A DNA stretch of 64,000 bases from Paenibacillus agricola (GCF_011440305.1 NZ_JAAOIW010000003.1:489577-553576), one strand, 5' to 3'; shown: positions 33,874 to 43,597, numbered from the stretch's first letter. Numbers and translations: made by a program. Notes: generated by a model not told the origin, from the letters alone.

Positions 33874-34773
33874 TTACCTATTATTCATATGCGTACGGTA
33901 AAAAGCGCGGCGGAATTCAGTCGGGGTCATTTGCTGGTGCTTGCGAAAAACCTTCATAAAATATTTTTCATCCTCGAAGCCGCAGTTATGGGCGATTTCC
34001 TTGATCGGCAGATCCGTCCGGCATAATTCCTCCTTGGCATGGTCCATTTTGACTTTTTGGATGTATTCCTGCATGTTCATGCCCATTTCTTTTTTAAATA
34101 GGCGTGTCAAATAATCGGCATTATAGTTAAATTCCAGGGCGATGTCATCTACGGAAATTTTATCAGCGGCATGGATCCTAATCCATTCCAACACACTCAT
34201 CAAGCGCTGGTTCTTAGAAGCCGTCCCGCTCTGCGACTTGGCAAAGGCTGTAACCGCCTGCTGCGACAGCTCAATCAATAAGGAGGTCAGCATGTAGTCT
34301 GCCCCTTGTCGCGTGTAATAACGCGATTCCACAATATGCAGCAGCTGGCGGAACAGGATGCCCGCCTTATCGAACTCCAACGGCTCGAAAAATGCCGGCA
34401 GCAGCACATAAGGAATGCTGCCCTCCAAAAAGGGATTTTGGCTGTAACGAATGAGCTCGGACTCCGCCCCCTTCTCGTCTAGCAGCTCAGCTTGCTCGTC
34501 TGGGCATTGAAAATGAAGCCAGTAAAAAGACACCTGCGGGTCTGAAAAAGCATAGCCCTCATGCGTACGGTTCGGTAACAGCAGCAGCGCTTGGCCGGCA
34601 TGCACTTCAAAGCGCTCCCCTTCCTGTTCAATATATGCGATGTCGCGCAACCCAATAATAATTTCATAGCTGTTAATGGAGCGCTTGCTATGAATCCAAG
34701 GGTAGCCTGCGGTAAAATGCCCGGCAGATATAAATTCAAGCGGTTTCTCAATCGATGCTTTCCATACATACAT
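33874..34773 (-). CDS. AraC-family regulator divergent from the GH127 gene
   Basis: The product has 299 residues. An N-terminal cupin-like sensor ('FISAGHFTAGYPWIHSKR', 'FEVHAGQALLLLPNRTHEGY') binds a small ligand. The C-terminal double helix-turn-helix shows 'DDIALEFNYNADYLTRLFKK' and 'IKEIAHNCGFEDEKYFMKVF'. It is divergent from the GH127 gene with 127 nt between start codons, so it most likely activates that gene in response to an arabinoside or arabinose. Confidence 0.9.
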   Translation of the reverse strand: MYVWKASIEKPLEFISAGHFTAGYPWIHSKRSINSYEIIIGLRDIAYIEQEGERFEVHAGQALLLLPNRTHEGYAFSDPQVSFYWLHFQCPDEQAELLDEKGAESELIRYSQNPFLEGSIPYVLLPAFFEPLEFDKAGILFRQLLHIVESRYYTRQGADYMLTSLLIELSQQAVTAFAKSQSGTASKNQRLMSVLEWIRIHAADKISVDDIALEFNYNADYLTRLFKKEMGMNMQEYIQKVKMDHAKEELCRTDLPIKEIAHNCGFEDEKYFMKVFRKHQQMTPTEFRRAFYRTHMNNR

Positions 34774-34900
34774 AGTCGGTTTTTTCCACCTATTCTAATT
34801 AATCTTCTACTTACAGCCGAGTCTGCTATTGGTATCCTTATTATAGAGCCAATAATCATGCACCACAAATCTAAATTTGTTCACAAGGGAGTGCTTATTC

Positions 34901-36904
34901 ATGACCAAGCAGGCGGAGAGAATCAATATTCGTAAAATTACACCTGTACCTCTACAAAAAGTCACCATCGACGGCGGCTTTTGGCGTAAACGCCAGGATA
35001 CGAATCGCCAGATGACGCTGCAAATTCAGCATGAACAGATTTCTTCAACCGGCAGGTTGCATGCTTGGAAGCTGGATTGGAAGCAAGGAGCTCCGAATCA
35101 GCCCCACCGCTTTTGGGATTCCGACATCGCCAAATGGATTGAAGCAGCGGCGTATAGCCTATCGACTCACCCTGACGCCGCTCTTGAACGCCAGGTAGAT
35201 GAGGCTGTTGACCTAATCGCGGCTGCACAGCAGCCGGATGGCTATTTAAATATCTACTTTACGATCGTTGAGCCGGATAAACGCTGGAGAGATTTAAAGG
35301 ATGGTCATGAATTATATTGTGCGGGGCATCTTATTGAAGCTGCCGTGGCCTATTTTGAAGCGACGGGCAAGCGGTTGATGCTGGATGTGATGTGCAAATA
35401 CACCGATTATATAGACAGCATATTCGGCCCTGGGGAAGGGCAAATTCGCGGCTACGATGGACACCCGGAAATCGAGCTTGCCTTGATCAAATTGTATCGG
35501 GCTACCGGAGAGCAACGTTACTTGAAGCTCTGCGAATTTTTCGTTAATGAGCGTGGCCAGCAGCCCTATTTCTACGACTTGGAAGCGGCGAATTCAGCGA
35601 CTAAACTTGCTGCTCCGAGTAATGACGGTAAACAAACCATACGAAATGGTTATATACTTCCCTATGATTATTATCAAGCGCATCTTCCGGTCAGGGAGCA
35701 AACAACGGTTGAGGGGCATGCGGTTAGGGCTGTTTATCTATACAGCGGCATGACGGACCTTGCTGTTGAGACGAAGGACGTAGCTTTGCAGGAGGCTTGC
35801 GAGCGACTCTGGAAGCATATGGTCGAGAAGCGGATGTACATTACCGGAGGGATCGGCTCAACCGACCGTGAGGAACGCTTCACCTACGACTATGACCTGC
35901 CTAATGAAACCGCATATGCCGAAACCTGCGCTTCCATTGGCCTTATTTTTTGGGCACATCGAATGGCGCTGCACACGGGTGAAGGCCATTATATCGACGA
36001 ATTGGAAAGATCCTTATATAACGGCACGATCAGTGGCGTGTCAGAGGATGGCAGCCGTTTCTTCTACGCTAATCATTTGGAGATGATGCCTGCCGCTCAT
36101 CATTTCAATACCTTAAAATTTAATGGAAGCGCTGTAGTTTCTGAGCGCCAAGAATGGTTCGGCTGCGCGTGCTGCCCACCTAATATTGCCCGAATTACCG
36201 CTTCACTCGGGGCATATATGTACGCCCAAAGCGAAGGCGAAGCCATTGTCTTGCTGTACGGTGACAGTAGTGCCAGCCTTAATATCGGCAGCCAGCTTGT
36301 ACGGCTCAAGCAAACCACCAGCTATCCTTGGGATGAAACCGTCACGATAGCCGTGACCCCAGAGACGGCAGCCGACTTTATGGTCAGCATGCGTATTCCC
36401 GGCTGGTGCCGCGATGCACAGGTGAAGATCAACGGGCAATCGATCGACATAAGCTCCCTCATGGATAAAGGCTATGTCCGGCTTGCCCGCAGCTGGCAGC
36501 AAGGCGACGTGATCGAATTGACATTGGCTATGCCTGTCGAGATTGCCGAATCGCATCCCGAGGTACGGGCGAATGCAGGGCGGATTGCTTTGCAGCGCGG
36601 CCCGATTGTGTACTGCCTGGAGGAAGTCGACAACAGCACCAATCTTCGTGATATTGCACTTGTGCTGAATGAAATGCCGCAAGCCCGTTTTGAAGCTACA
36701 TTGCTAGGCGGGATTACCATATTGGAAGGCAGCGCTACGCGCACAAGCCTGCAGGGCTGGTCAGGCAACCTGTACAGGCGTTCGGATACCGTGCCCGCCA
36801 AGGCCAAGCAGAACCGAAACCCCGTAAGCTTCCGTGCTGTCCCTTTCTACGCGTGGGGCAATCGTGGCGAAGGCGAAATGCTCGTCTGGCTCGCCAAGGA
36901 GTAG
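34901..36904 (+). CDS. Glycoside hydrolase family 127 (beta-L-arabinofuranosidase type)
   Basis: The ATG at 34901 is chosen because AAGGGAG lies 10 nt before it; an earlier TTG lacks support. The 667-residue product has the GH127 pattern: (alpha/alpha)6 domain with 'AAQQPDGYLNIYFT', 'GHELYCAGHLIEAAVAYF', 'NETAYAETCASIGLIFWAHR', and the zinc-cysteine centre 'WFGCACCPPNIAR', in which one Cys is the nucleophile in studied members. Two beta domains follow (SWQQGDVIELTLAMPVE). The enzyme releases terminal beta-L-arabinofuranose. No signal peptide is visible, so oligosaccharides must enter the cell. Two AraC regulators flank it. Confidence 0.92.
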   Translation: MTKQAERINIRKITPVPLQKVTIDGGFWRKRQDTNRQMTLQIQHEQISSTGRLHAWKLDWKQGAPNQPHRFWDSDIAKWIEAAAYSLSTHPDAALERQVDEAVDLIAAAQQPDGYLNIYFTIVEPDKRWRDLKDGHELYCAGHLIEAAVAYFEATGKRLMLDVMCKYTDYIDSIFGPGEGQIRGYDGHPEIELALIKLYRATGEQRYLKLCEFFVNERGQQPYFYDLEAANSATKLAAPSNDGKQTIRNGYILPYDYYQAHLPVREQTTVEGHAVRAVYLYSGMTDLAVETKDVALQEACERLWKHMVEKRMYITGGIGSTDREERFTYDYDLPNETAYAETCASIGLIFWAHRMALHTGEGHYIDELERSLYNGTISGVSEDGSRFFYANHLEMMPAAHHFNTLKFNGSAVVSERQEWFGCACCPPNIARITASLGAYMYAQSEGEAIVLLYGDSSASLNIGSQLVRLKQTTSYPWDETVTIAVTPETAADFMVSMRIPGWCRDAQVKINGQSIDISSLMDKGYVRLARSWQQGDVIELTLAMPVEIAESHPEVRANAGRIALQRGPIVYCLEEVDNSTNLRDIALVLNEMPQARFEATLLGGITILEGSATRTSLQGWSGNLYRRSDTVPAKAKQNRNPVSFRAVPFYAWGNRGEGEMLVWLAKE

Positions 36905-36956
36905 CTGAATAACGGCTCCGGGCAAGCCACCCGCCCTTCTCACTTATATGCCACAA

Positions 36957-37793
36957 CTAATAAGCCGCTGCGTCCCGATCTTTTATATATTGGGCGGGCG
37001 GCTTTCCCGTCTCTCTTTTGAACACCCGATGGAAATAGGACGGATCGCAATAACCCAAATAATCGGAAATATCACCAACGGTCCTTTGCGAATGGCTCAG
37101 TAAATAGACCGCTGTTTTGACACGCAGCGCATGTACAAACCCGCCAATCGTTTGCCCCGTAACCTCGCTAAACACACTAGCTGCATAATTGGGAGTCTTG
37201 CCGATTACTTCGCCAAGCTCCTCTTTTGTTACTTTTTCCCGATAATGATTTTGGATATACGCCTTCATCAAGCTCGCATGCCTTTCCTTCAGCGCAGAGG
37301 GATGCCCATCATCTAGCTCCCGATTGAATTGGGTCAATATTTCCTGCGCCAAAGCTCCACACATCGCCTCGCGGTAAGCCAGTGGCTCCTTCCATTCCTC
37401 GTATAGCATCCGAAACCGCTGCAGCAGCAGCTCATATTTGCCTGTTTTCCATTTGTAATATTGCGTGGCCTCCAGTAGAGGCAAGCTTGGCACTGGGATT
37501 CGGGTAAGGCTCGGAGCAAGCTTACCCGATCCGTTCGCTTGGGGGGAAGCCATCTTCTGAAAGCAAACCACATATTTCTCATGCGTCACGGTGGGGATAC
37601 ATTTCCCATAATAAGAGGTTAAATCCGGGATCAGCAGTAAATCCCCTTTTTCCAGCACCAGCTTTTCCCCTTCTATCCAATACACACATTTACCATAACT
37701 TATCATAACTAAAGTGCAATTGGGGGAACCTTGTTCATATTGCTCAAACCAGCCTGTACCCGCATCAAGTCTGGCTTCCTGAATGGCTATCAT
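36957..37793 (-). CDS. AraC-family regulator
   Basis: The product has 278 residues. An N-terminal cupin sensor ('CVYWIEGEKLVLEKGDLLLI') is followed by an AraC domain with 'EELGEVIGKTPNYAASVFSE' and 'DISDYLGYCDPSYFHRVFKR' ending GKPPAQYIKDRD. It is convergent with the GH127 gene, with 52 nt between stops. The target is unknown; it may regulate genes elsewhere, or GH127 together with the first AraC. Confidence 0.88.
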   Translation of the reverse strand: MIAIQEARLDAGTGWFEQYEQGSPNCTLVMISYGKCVYWIEGEKLVLEKGDLLLIPDLTSYYGKCIPTVTHEKYVVCFQKMASPQANGSGKLAPSLTRIPVPSLPLLEATQYYKWKTGKYELLLQRFRMLYEEWKEPLAYREAMCGALAQEILTQFNRELDDGHPSALKERHASLMKAYIQNHYREKVTKEELGEVIGKTPNYAASVFSEVTGQTIGGFVHALRVKTAVYLLSHSQRTVGDISDYLGYCDPSYFHRVFKRETGKPPAQYIKDRDAAAY

Positions 37794-37960
37794 ACTTGGG
37801 GCTCACCATCATTTCCGTTAATTATAAGTACTATTATACAAAGACCATACTATTTTTCATAGTAATATTCAATTTTTATGCCTACAATAGTTCAATAATG
37901 TTCAATAGCAACGAAGACGAGTTCATTTTCACTAAATAGATATTAAAAGGAGCAACAACT

Positions 37961-39385
37961 ATGATTCAGCGCAAAACAAAAATTATGTGTACGATGGGAC
38001 CTGCTTGTGATTCGGTAGAGATGTTGAAGAAGCTGATCCTTGCAGGAATGAGTGCAGCCCGCCTGAATATGGCGCATGGTGATTTGGAAGAACATAAAGG
38101 AAGAATCGATAGAGTCAGGCAAGCTGCTAAGGAATTAGGCGCGACCGTTTCCATTTTAATGGATATTAAAGGTCCGGAAATCCGTACTGGTGTGTTGCTC
38201 GAGCCCTCTTACGAGCTGAAAACAGACGCTGCCCTCACGTTAACGACTAAACAAATTAAAGGCGATGCCAGCCGCATCTCCGTGTCCTACGAGGATTTGA
38301 CCCGTGATTTGAAGCCCGGCTCGCGTATCCTGATTGATGACGGGCTGATTGAGCTTCAGGTTGAAACGATTGAAGATACCGAGATCCATTGCCGTGTCCT
38401 TAACGGAGGCTTGATCAAGTCGCGTAAGGGCGTTAACTTGCCAGGTATCCATACCTCCTTGCCAGGCGTGACCGAGCGCGATGTGATGCATATCGAATTC
38501 GGCATTGAGCAGGATATCGACATTATTGCTGCTTCCTTCGTCAGAAAAGCAAGCGACATTATAGAAATTCGCCGTATATTAGAGGAGCGCGAAGCTTCCC
38601 ATATCCAGATTATTTCCAAGATTGAGAACCAAGAGGGTGTTGATAACCTTGATGCGATCTTAGAGGTTTCCGATGGTTTGATGGTAGCTCGTGGCGATTT
38701 GGGCGTGGAGATTCCTGTCGAGGATGTCCCGATTATCCAAAAACAAATGATCCGCAAAGGCAATGCTGTCGGCAAGCCGATCATTACCGCTACCCATATG
38801 CTGGATTCCATGCAGTACAACCCACGTCCTACCAGAGCCGAAGCGAGCGATGTCGCTAATGCCGTATATGACGGTACGGATGTACTGATGCTTTCAGGCG
38901 AAACCGCGGCCGGGAAATACCCGCTGGAGGCTGTCCGCATGATGGCCGCCATTGCTGCCAACATTGAGGAAGTGCTGCCTTACCGCGATATGCTGCGGAT
39001 TAAAGCTGCCGAGCAGAAGGCAACGATCACCGAGGTGATCAGCCAGTCTGCCGTTAGCGCTTCGCTTGATCTGGATGCGAAAGCCATTATCGTATCCACA
39101 AGCAGCGGCTTCAGCGCACGTATGGTTGCCAAATATCGACCGCAATCGCCGATTATTGCCGTTACCACAAGCGAACGCATCCAACGTCGCCTTAGCTTGT
39201 GCTGGGGCGTCATCCCGGTGCTAGGCACTGCCATTTCATCCACCGATGAAATGTTCCAATCGGCGATCGGCAGCGCCTTGAAGAGCGACCTGGTTGCAAA
39301 GGGTGACCTGGTTGTCGTTTCCGCAGGTGTTCCTGTGGGCGAAGCCGGATCGACCAATTTGATCAAAATCCAGCATATTGAATAG
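37961..39385 (+). CDS. pyk: Pyruvate kinase, short form
   Basis: The product has 474 residues. It carries 'KIMCTMGPACDSVEMLKKLI', 'AARLNMAHGD' (active-site region, where most enzymes have RxNFSHG), 'ILMDIKGPEIRTG', 'ISKIENQEGVDNLDAI' (catalytic Lys and Glu) and 'MVARGDLGVEIPVEDVP'. The allosteric C-terminal domain is present ('IIVSTSSGFSARMVAKYRP'). It lacks the extra PEP-utiliser-like domain that extends Bacillus and Geobacillus enzymes to about 585 residues. It converts PEP and ADP to pyruvate and ATP. The gene is monocistronic with AAAGGAG before the ATG. Such a short copy beside sugar genes may be a second pyruvate kinase. Confidence 0.93.
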   Translation: MIQRKTKIMCTMGPACDSVEMLKKLILAGMSAARLNMAHGDLEEHKGRIDRVRQAAKELGATVSILMDIKGPEIRTGVLLEPSYELKTDAALTLTTKQIKGDASRISVSYEDLTRDLKPGSRILIDDGLIELQVETIEDTEIHCRVLNGGLIKSRKGVNLPGIHTSLPGVTERDVMHIEFGIEQDIDIIAASFVRKASDIIEIRRILEEREASHIQIISKIENQEGVDNLDAILEVSDGLMVARGDLGVEIPVEDVPIIQKQMIRKGNAVGKPIITATHMLDSMQYNPRPTRAEASDVANAVYDGTDVLMLSGETAAGKYPLEAVRMMAAIAANIEEVLPYRDMLRIKAAEQKATITEVISQSAVSASLDLDAKAIIVSTSSGFSARMVAKYRPQSPIIAVTTSERIQRRLSLCWGVIPVLGTAISSTDEMFQSAIGSALKSDLVAKGDLVVVSAGVPVGEAGSTNLIKIQHIE

Positions 39386-39404
39386 GCAAGCTCCCAATGT
39401 AGCT

Positions 39405-39437
39405 GCAGCCACTCTTACCGAGTTGGCTGCGGTTTTT
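39405..39437 (+). terminator. Terminator of pyk
   Basis: GCAGCCACTC / GAGTTGGCTGC pairs with a single bulge and is followed by GGTTTTT. Confidence 0.75.
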
Positions 39438-39605
39438 ATTTTCCAAATATGGATCGAATAGTTCACGCAAACCCCCTTTAAAAATGGTGAAATGTTAAGA
39501 ACTTGGCTGAATTCATATTAAGTTCACATTCAACATATAAAATGAAGGGAATATCTAATAAAATGGAGAAGTGCACTTACTCTTATTAGAAAGAAGGCGT
39601 TATGG

Positions 39606-39899
39606 TTGTCGAAGAAGCTGTCTCTTTCCATTCTAAAGTATACTGGTTATGCGGAGGGAGTTTCTTATCTCCTGCTGCTAGGAATCGCGATGCCCATTAA
39701 ATATTTTACCGATTTATACAATCCTGTTCCGATTACAGGCATGGCGCATGGAGCGCTTTTCACGATCTTTATAGCGGCCGTGATTTTTGCAGCTATTATG
39801 AATCGTTGGTCGATCATCCGAATCCTGGGTGCTTTGATTTCCGCATTTATCCCATTCGGCCCTTTTATATTGGAATCACGCATTCGTAAAACCGGCTGA
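39606..39899 (+). CDS. DUF3817-family small membrane protein
   Basis: The product has 97 residues from a TTG start. Three hydrophobic helices lie around residues 15-35, 45-65 and 70-90. 'YTGYAEGVSYLLLLGIAMPI' with the Glu-Gly pair in helix 1 and 'GMAHGALFTIFIAAVIFAA' in helix 2 are the DUF3817 hallmarks. Function unknown; the family is also found attached to transporters and integral membrane proteins. An upstream ATG (39601) is in another frame and is stopped early. It is 27 nt before an EcsC-like gene and probably co-transcribed. Confidence 0.8.
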   Translation: MSKKLSLSILKYTGYAEGVSYLLLLGIAMPIKYFTDLYNPVPITGMAHGALFTIFIAAVIFAAIMNRWSIIRILGALISAFIPFGPFILESRIRKTG

Positions 39900-39926
39900 G
39901 ATACCTAAAGGGGGCTTGTACTTGCG

Positions 39927-40688
39927 ATGGATAACAGTTGGAGCATTTATGAGCAACAAATAGCTAAAGCGCTGCGGCTGTGGGAAAAGGAGCTTCTAAA
40001 GCCACCGGGGCTACTGGAGAAAACCTCCAAGGCCGTTTCAACTCGCATCAACCAAGTTATTCCCGATAAAGTGCACCAGACGATAACCGCGGCGGTTAAA
40101 GGAATTGTCCAAACCTCCTTGTTCAGCATCGACTATATCCCTTCGAGTCCCCCACTCGTGGAGCTTAGCTTGGCCGCACGCGATCATAAAGCAGAGGAAA
40201 CGATCTCCCTGTTCAAAAAGCTCGCTGCGGCCGAGGGAGCCGGAACGGGGGCTGGCGGCATTCTGCTCGGCTTGGCCGATTTCCCGATTCTGATCGGGAT
40301 TAAGATGAAGCTATTATTCCAGCTCGCCCATATTTACGGACACTCTACCCAAGATTATCGTGAGCGTATGTTCGTCCTCTATGTATTCCAGCTTGCCTTC
40401 TCCAGCCAATTAAAGAAAAAGCCATTATTTGAAACGATTCTGCATTGGAATGAAACGGTCAGCTCTCTTCCCTCAGAGGAATCGTATGTCCAGCATATTG
40501 ACTGGCAACAACTGCAGCAGGAGTACCGCGATACGATCGATTTGCGTAAAATGCTCCAGATGGTTCCCATTATTGGGGCAGCAGTTGGCGCTTGGGCCAA
40601 TTACGGGCTGCTTGATGAGCTTGGCAGCGCCGCAATGAACTGCTACCGTCTTCGCAGGCTGCAACAGTCCTACAAGCAAAACGAATAA
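39927..40688 (+). CDS. EcsC-family protein
   Basis: The product has 253 residues. The family core is 'AEGAGTGAGGILLGLADFPI' followed by LIGIKMKLLFQLAHIYG, with 'RMFVLYVFQLAFSS' and 'MVPIIGAAVGAWANYGLLDE'. EcsC is the third gene of the Bacillus ecs ABC operon but its role is not settled; two amphipathic or hydrophobic helices suggest membrane association. The N-terminal 60 residues are charged (LRLWEKELLKPPGLLEKT). It follows a DUF3817 gene closely. The last codons are part of a long perfect inverted repeat. Confidence 0.85.
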   Translation: MDNSWSIYEQQIAKALRLWEKELLKPPGLLEKTSKAVSTRINQVIPDKVHQTITAAVKGIVQTSLFSIDYIPSSPPLVELSLAARDHKAEETISLFKKLAAAEGAGTGAGGILLGLADFPILIGIKMKLLFQLAHIYGHSTQDYRERMFVLYVFQLAFSSQLKKKPLFETILHWNETVSSLPSEESYVQHIDWQQLQQEYRDTIDLRKMLQMVPIIGAAVGAWANYGLLDELGSAAMNCYRLRRLQQSYKQNE

Positions 40689-40728
40689 GCATAAGCTCCT
40701 TAAGAGGACTTATGCTTATTCGTTTTGC
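40676..40728 (+). terminator. 20-bp perfect inverted repeat at the end of the EcsC gene
   Basis: GCAAAACGAATAAGCATAAG and its exact complement are separated by 13 nt. The left arm covers the last four codons and the stop. There is no T run right after the stem, though both arms carry TTTT near their ends. It can act as a bidirectional terminator or RNA-stabilising hairpin. Confidence 0.75.
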
Positions 40729-40833
40729 CAATGCCAATACCCGCGAATGCTGGGTGCGCGTTGTTACGCTGCACCTTCGCTCCTGGGCACAAGTACGTTA
40801 TCACACTAAGCTTAATGCTGCGTAGTGACTTTG

Positions 40834-41745
40834 TTAACTGAACCCTTTGGCAGCCAGCCGCTGGCTAATTCTTTTTAATTTCAAATGGTATTGCAGTAAA
40901 TCCTGCTTGCAGTTTTCCGCATCCGCACGGCTTGGCTGCAGCTTTCCAATCTGCCAGAACTGCACCAAATAATCAAATACCTGATTAAAGTAAGAAACCG
41001 GTCCATAATTGGCTTCCTTGGCGATCACATCCATACGCTCCTTGAAGGAGGGCATTGAGGTACCCGGCATTGCAAAGCTCGTCATCGCTTTATGGATATA
41101 GTAAACGAAGTTATGGTCAACCCCTAAATACCCTTTCACAGCATCGCGGTAAAAAGCGAAGTGCAGCGTCTCATCCTTGGCAATCCTTCTTAACAGCTTG
41201 GCCAAAAGCGGGTCGTATTGGCTGGCAACCTTCGCAACATTGTTATAAAACACCATAGTCGCCAGCTCTTGAATAGCCGTATATACCATGGTTTCCATAG
41301 CCGTATCGAAATCCGGGGCAAATCCGCCCTCCACTACAGTTTTCCGTAGTTGGTGAAGTTCATGGGGATCTGCGTTTCTAGTGATAATTAAATAGGTTTC
41401 CAGCAGCGAGGAATGCTGGTCCTCTTCAGACACCCAAGTATGGACGAAATCCTGTAGCACCTGCAGGGAGCCTTTAAACGTTGTTGCTAAATGATGATAG
41501 AAAAAAGGCAAATTCACTTCAGTCAAAAGCGATGTCTCGACAGCCAAATAAATAGGCTTCGGCAGCGTCCTTTGTTCGATGGACCACGGCTCCGTCTTGA
41601 AGGATCGCCCTTGTTCCCAAGGAATAAACTCATGGTAGCTCCAATCTATTTCTGAAGCACGCTTACGGTGCTGGGCATATAATTCAGTTAAATAAGGCTC
41701 AAGCTTGGGACTGAAAACATCTAATTTGTAATTTTCTAATGGCAT
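40834..41745 (-). CDS. Soluble acyl-ACP desaturase-like di-iron protein
   Basis: The product has 303 residues. The ferritin-like four-helix bundle shows the two ExxH di-iron motifs: 'VSEEDQHSSLLETYL' (EEDQH) and 'AKDETLHFAFYRDAV' (DETLH), with further carboxylates 'AVETSLLTEVNLPFF' and 'YTAIQELATMVFY'. The layout and the N-terminal 'WEQGRSF' match plant-type stearoyl-ACP desaturases, which introduce a cis double bond using O2 and ferredoxin. These are common in Actinobacteria and rarer in Firmicutes. It lies next to an oxidase operon on the same strand but with its own spacing. Confidence 0.87.
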   Translation of the reverse strand: MPLENYKLDVFSPKLEPYLTELYAQHRKRASEIDWSYHEFIPWEQGRSFKTEPWSIEQRTLPKPIYLAVETSLLTEVNLPFFYHHLATTFKGSLQVLQDFVHTWVSEEDQHSSLLETYLIITRNADPHELHQLRKTVVEGGFAPDFDTAMETMVYTAIQELATMVFYNNVAKVASQYDPLLAKLLRRIAKDETLHFAFYRDAVKGYLGVDHNFVYYIHKAMTSFAMPGTSMPSFKERMDVIAKEANYGPVSYFNQVFDYLVQFWQIGKLQPSRADAENCKQDLLQYHLKLKRISQRLAAKGFS

Positions 41746-41853
41746 ATTGGCATATTCCTCAATTCTTAATAAGCATTTCTTATTAGTAAGAATAACACAT
41801 ATTACTCTTAATAAATAATTATTTCATATTTTCATAGACTTTATACAGAAAAA

Positions 41854-41900
41854 GGAGTAAAATTAACAAATTTTTCACATTTTTGTCTTACTCCTAGCAC
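41854..41900 (-). terminator. Possible terminator after the oxidase operon
   Basis: GGAGTAA / TTACTCC (7 bp) with an A/T-rich interior lies just after the subunit I stop. It is weak. Confidence 0.4.
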
Positions 41901-41907
41901 CCTTACC

Positions 41908-43569
41908 TTACCAAGTAACCATGCCTTTAGCACCCGTACCTGGATTATTCAATAACTCCATCACCGGAGCCGTGTAGGCAATGAGAATTAACACAACTAA
42001 TACCGCTGTCCAAACGCCCCAGCGCTCAAGTATTGCCGGTGTTGGCTCAGCCGAATCGATAACCTCGGCGATCGGATATTCCGTGTAGCCTTTCGGCGCT
42101 TTTAATAGAAGCACCACATTGCCTATCATCATCAGCACGCCGATAAATAGGATCGTCCCGCCAATCGCCATGACCACATGGTAGGGCATCCATAGCAGTG
42201 TATCCGGATGATCCTGATAGGTGGTATAAGAGGTCCGCCGTGGCGAACCAAACAATCCCACTAGATGCATCGCGCCTGACATGAAGAACATGCCAACCAG
42301 CCAAGTGATCGTTTGGGCAATGCCCAGCTTATGCAAGAGCGGTGTTAAGACCCGGCCGGTCATGGCAGGAAGAAGCCAATACGTAATACCGAAGAAGGTT
42401 AGCGCCACGCTAGTCGCCACCGTCAAATGGAAATGCCCCGTTACCCATAAGGTATTATGGACCACCGCATTCATTTGGTCACTGGCATTAATAATTCCCC
42501 CTGCACCTGCAGGAATAAAGATCAGCATCCCCATGAACGGCGCAAAAAAACGGACGTCCTTCCACGGAAGCTTTTTCAACCAACCAAACAGCCCCTTAGC
42601 CCCTAAAGTACGGCCATGCAATTCAAAGGTGGCGAACAGCGAGAACGCCGTCATTAGCGAAGGAATTACGACCATAAAGGTAAGCACGACCTGAACAAAT
42701 TTCCATACGGGTGAAATACCCGGCTCCATCAGCTGATGGTGAAGCCCTACCGGAATCGAGAACAGCAGCAGCATAATAAAAGCCAGCCTCGCTAGCGCAT
42801 CACTGAATAGCTTGCCGCCAATAATTCGCGGGATCACCACATACCAGCACATATACGCCGGAAGCAGCCAGAAATAGACGAGCGGATGGCCAAAATACCA
42901 AAACAAGGTGCGGCTAAGCGTTACATTGATCGTCTCTACCCATCCAAATGATAACGGAATGAGCTGAAAAATAACCTCGATCGCCACACCAAGCGTCGCA
43001 ACCAGCCACATCAGCATCGTAACTACGGACATAAACGCGAACAACGGAGACAGCTTACCTTGATGTGTTCTTTTCCAATATCGGTACTGGATAATAATCC
43101 CGAAGCCACTCATCCAGCTGCCGACTACAATAAGCACCAACGATACATAAAACCAAGGAGATGCCATCATTGGCGCATAAAAGGTATACAGCACCGTAGC
43201 TTTATTCAGCAAAATCAAAATCGTCGCTATCACCGTACCTAGTGTCATCAGGGCATAACCAAGCCATCCCAGTGACCTGACGATTGGCAGCAAGTGCCCT
43301 CCTAATGTTTTGACCACACCTGAATACAGGAAGCCAATAATAAAATAGGTTGTGAAAATAAGCGCCATTAATACGCCGTGTGCGGTAAGCAGCTGGTAAT
43401 AACCAATTTCGTAGGGCAAGGTAATCGTTCCGCTGCGTACCAAGCTTTGCAATAATCCTGCTACACCACCAAGCAGCATCGCCAGAAAAGCGAACAGGAT
43501 GTGAGCCAGCACCAGTGCCGAATCGCGGCGGTCGAAAGCTTGTTCATTGTTTAACATCTCACTCAACAC
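41908..43569 (-). CDS. cbaA: Cytochrome c oxidase subunit I, ba3 type (class B)
   Basis: The product has 553 residues and about 13 membrane helices. Haem and CuB ligands are visible: 'ILLTAHGVLMALIF'-like first His region (reads QLLTAHGVLMALIFTTYF), 'WYFGHPLVYFWLLPAYMCWY' (CuB His and adjacent Tyr), 'SIPVGLHHQLMEPG' (two CuB His) and 'VHNTLWVTGHFHLTVA' (haem His pair). The Y in GHPLVYFW and the absence of the class-A Glu motif fit the B-type oxidase of Thermus. It reduces O2 to water and pumps protons. Genes for subunits II and IIa lie directly upstream in the same operon. Confidence 0.93.
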   Translation of the reverse strand: MLSEMLNNEQAFDRRDSALVLAHILFAFLAMLLGGVAGLLQSLVRSGTITLPYEIGYYQLLTAHGVLMALIFTTYFIIGFLYSGVVKTLGGHLLPIVRSLGWLGYALMTLGTVIATILILLNKATVLYTFYAPMMASPWFYVSLVLIVVGSWMSGFGIIIQYRYWKRTHQGKLSPLFAFMSVVTMLMWLVATLGVAIEVIFQLIPLSFGWVETINVTLSRTLFWYFGHPLVYFWLLPAYMCWYVVIPRIIGGKLFSDALARLAFIMLLLFSIPVGLHHQLMEPGISPVWKFVQVVLTFMVVIPSLMTAFSLFATFELHGRTLGAKGLFGWLKKLPWKDVRFFAPFMGMLIFIPAGAGGIINASDQMNAVVHNTLWVTGHFHLTVATSVALTFFGITYWLLPAMTGRVLTPLLHKLGIAQTITWLVGMFFMSGAMHLVGLFGSPRRTSYTTYQDHPDTLLWMPYHVVMAIGGTILFIGVLMMIGNVVLLLKAPKGYTEYPIAEVIDSAEPTPAILERWGVWTAVLVVLILIAYTAPVMELLNNPGTGAKGMVTW

Positions 43570-43597
43570 TCCTCATCATTACTTGATCCTCACAGCA

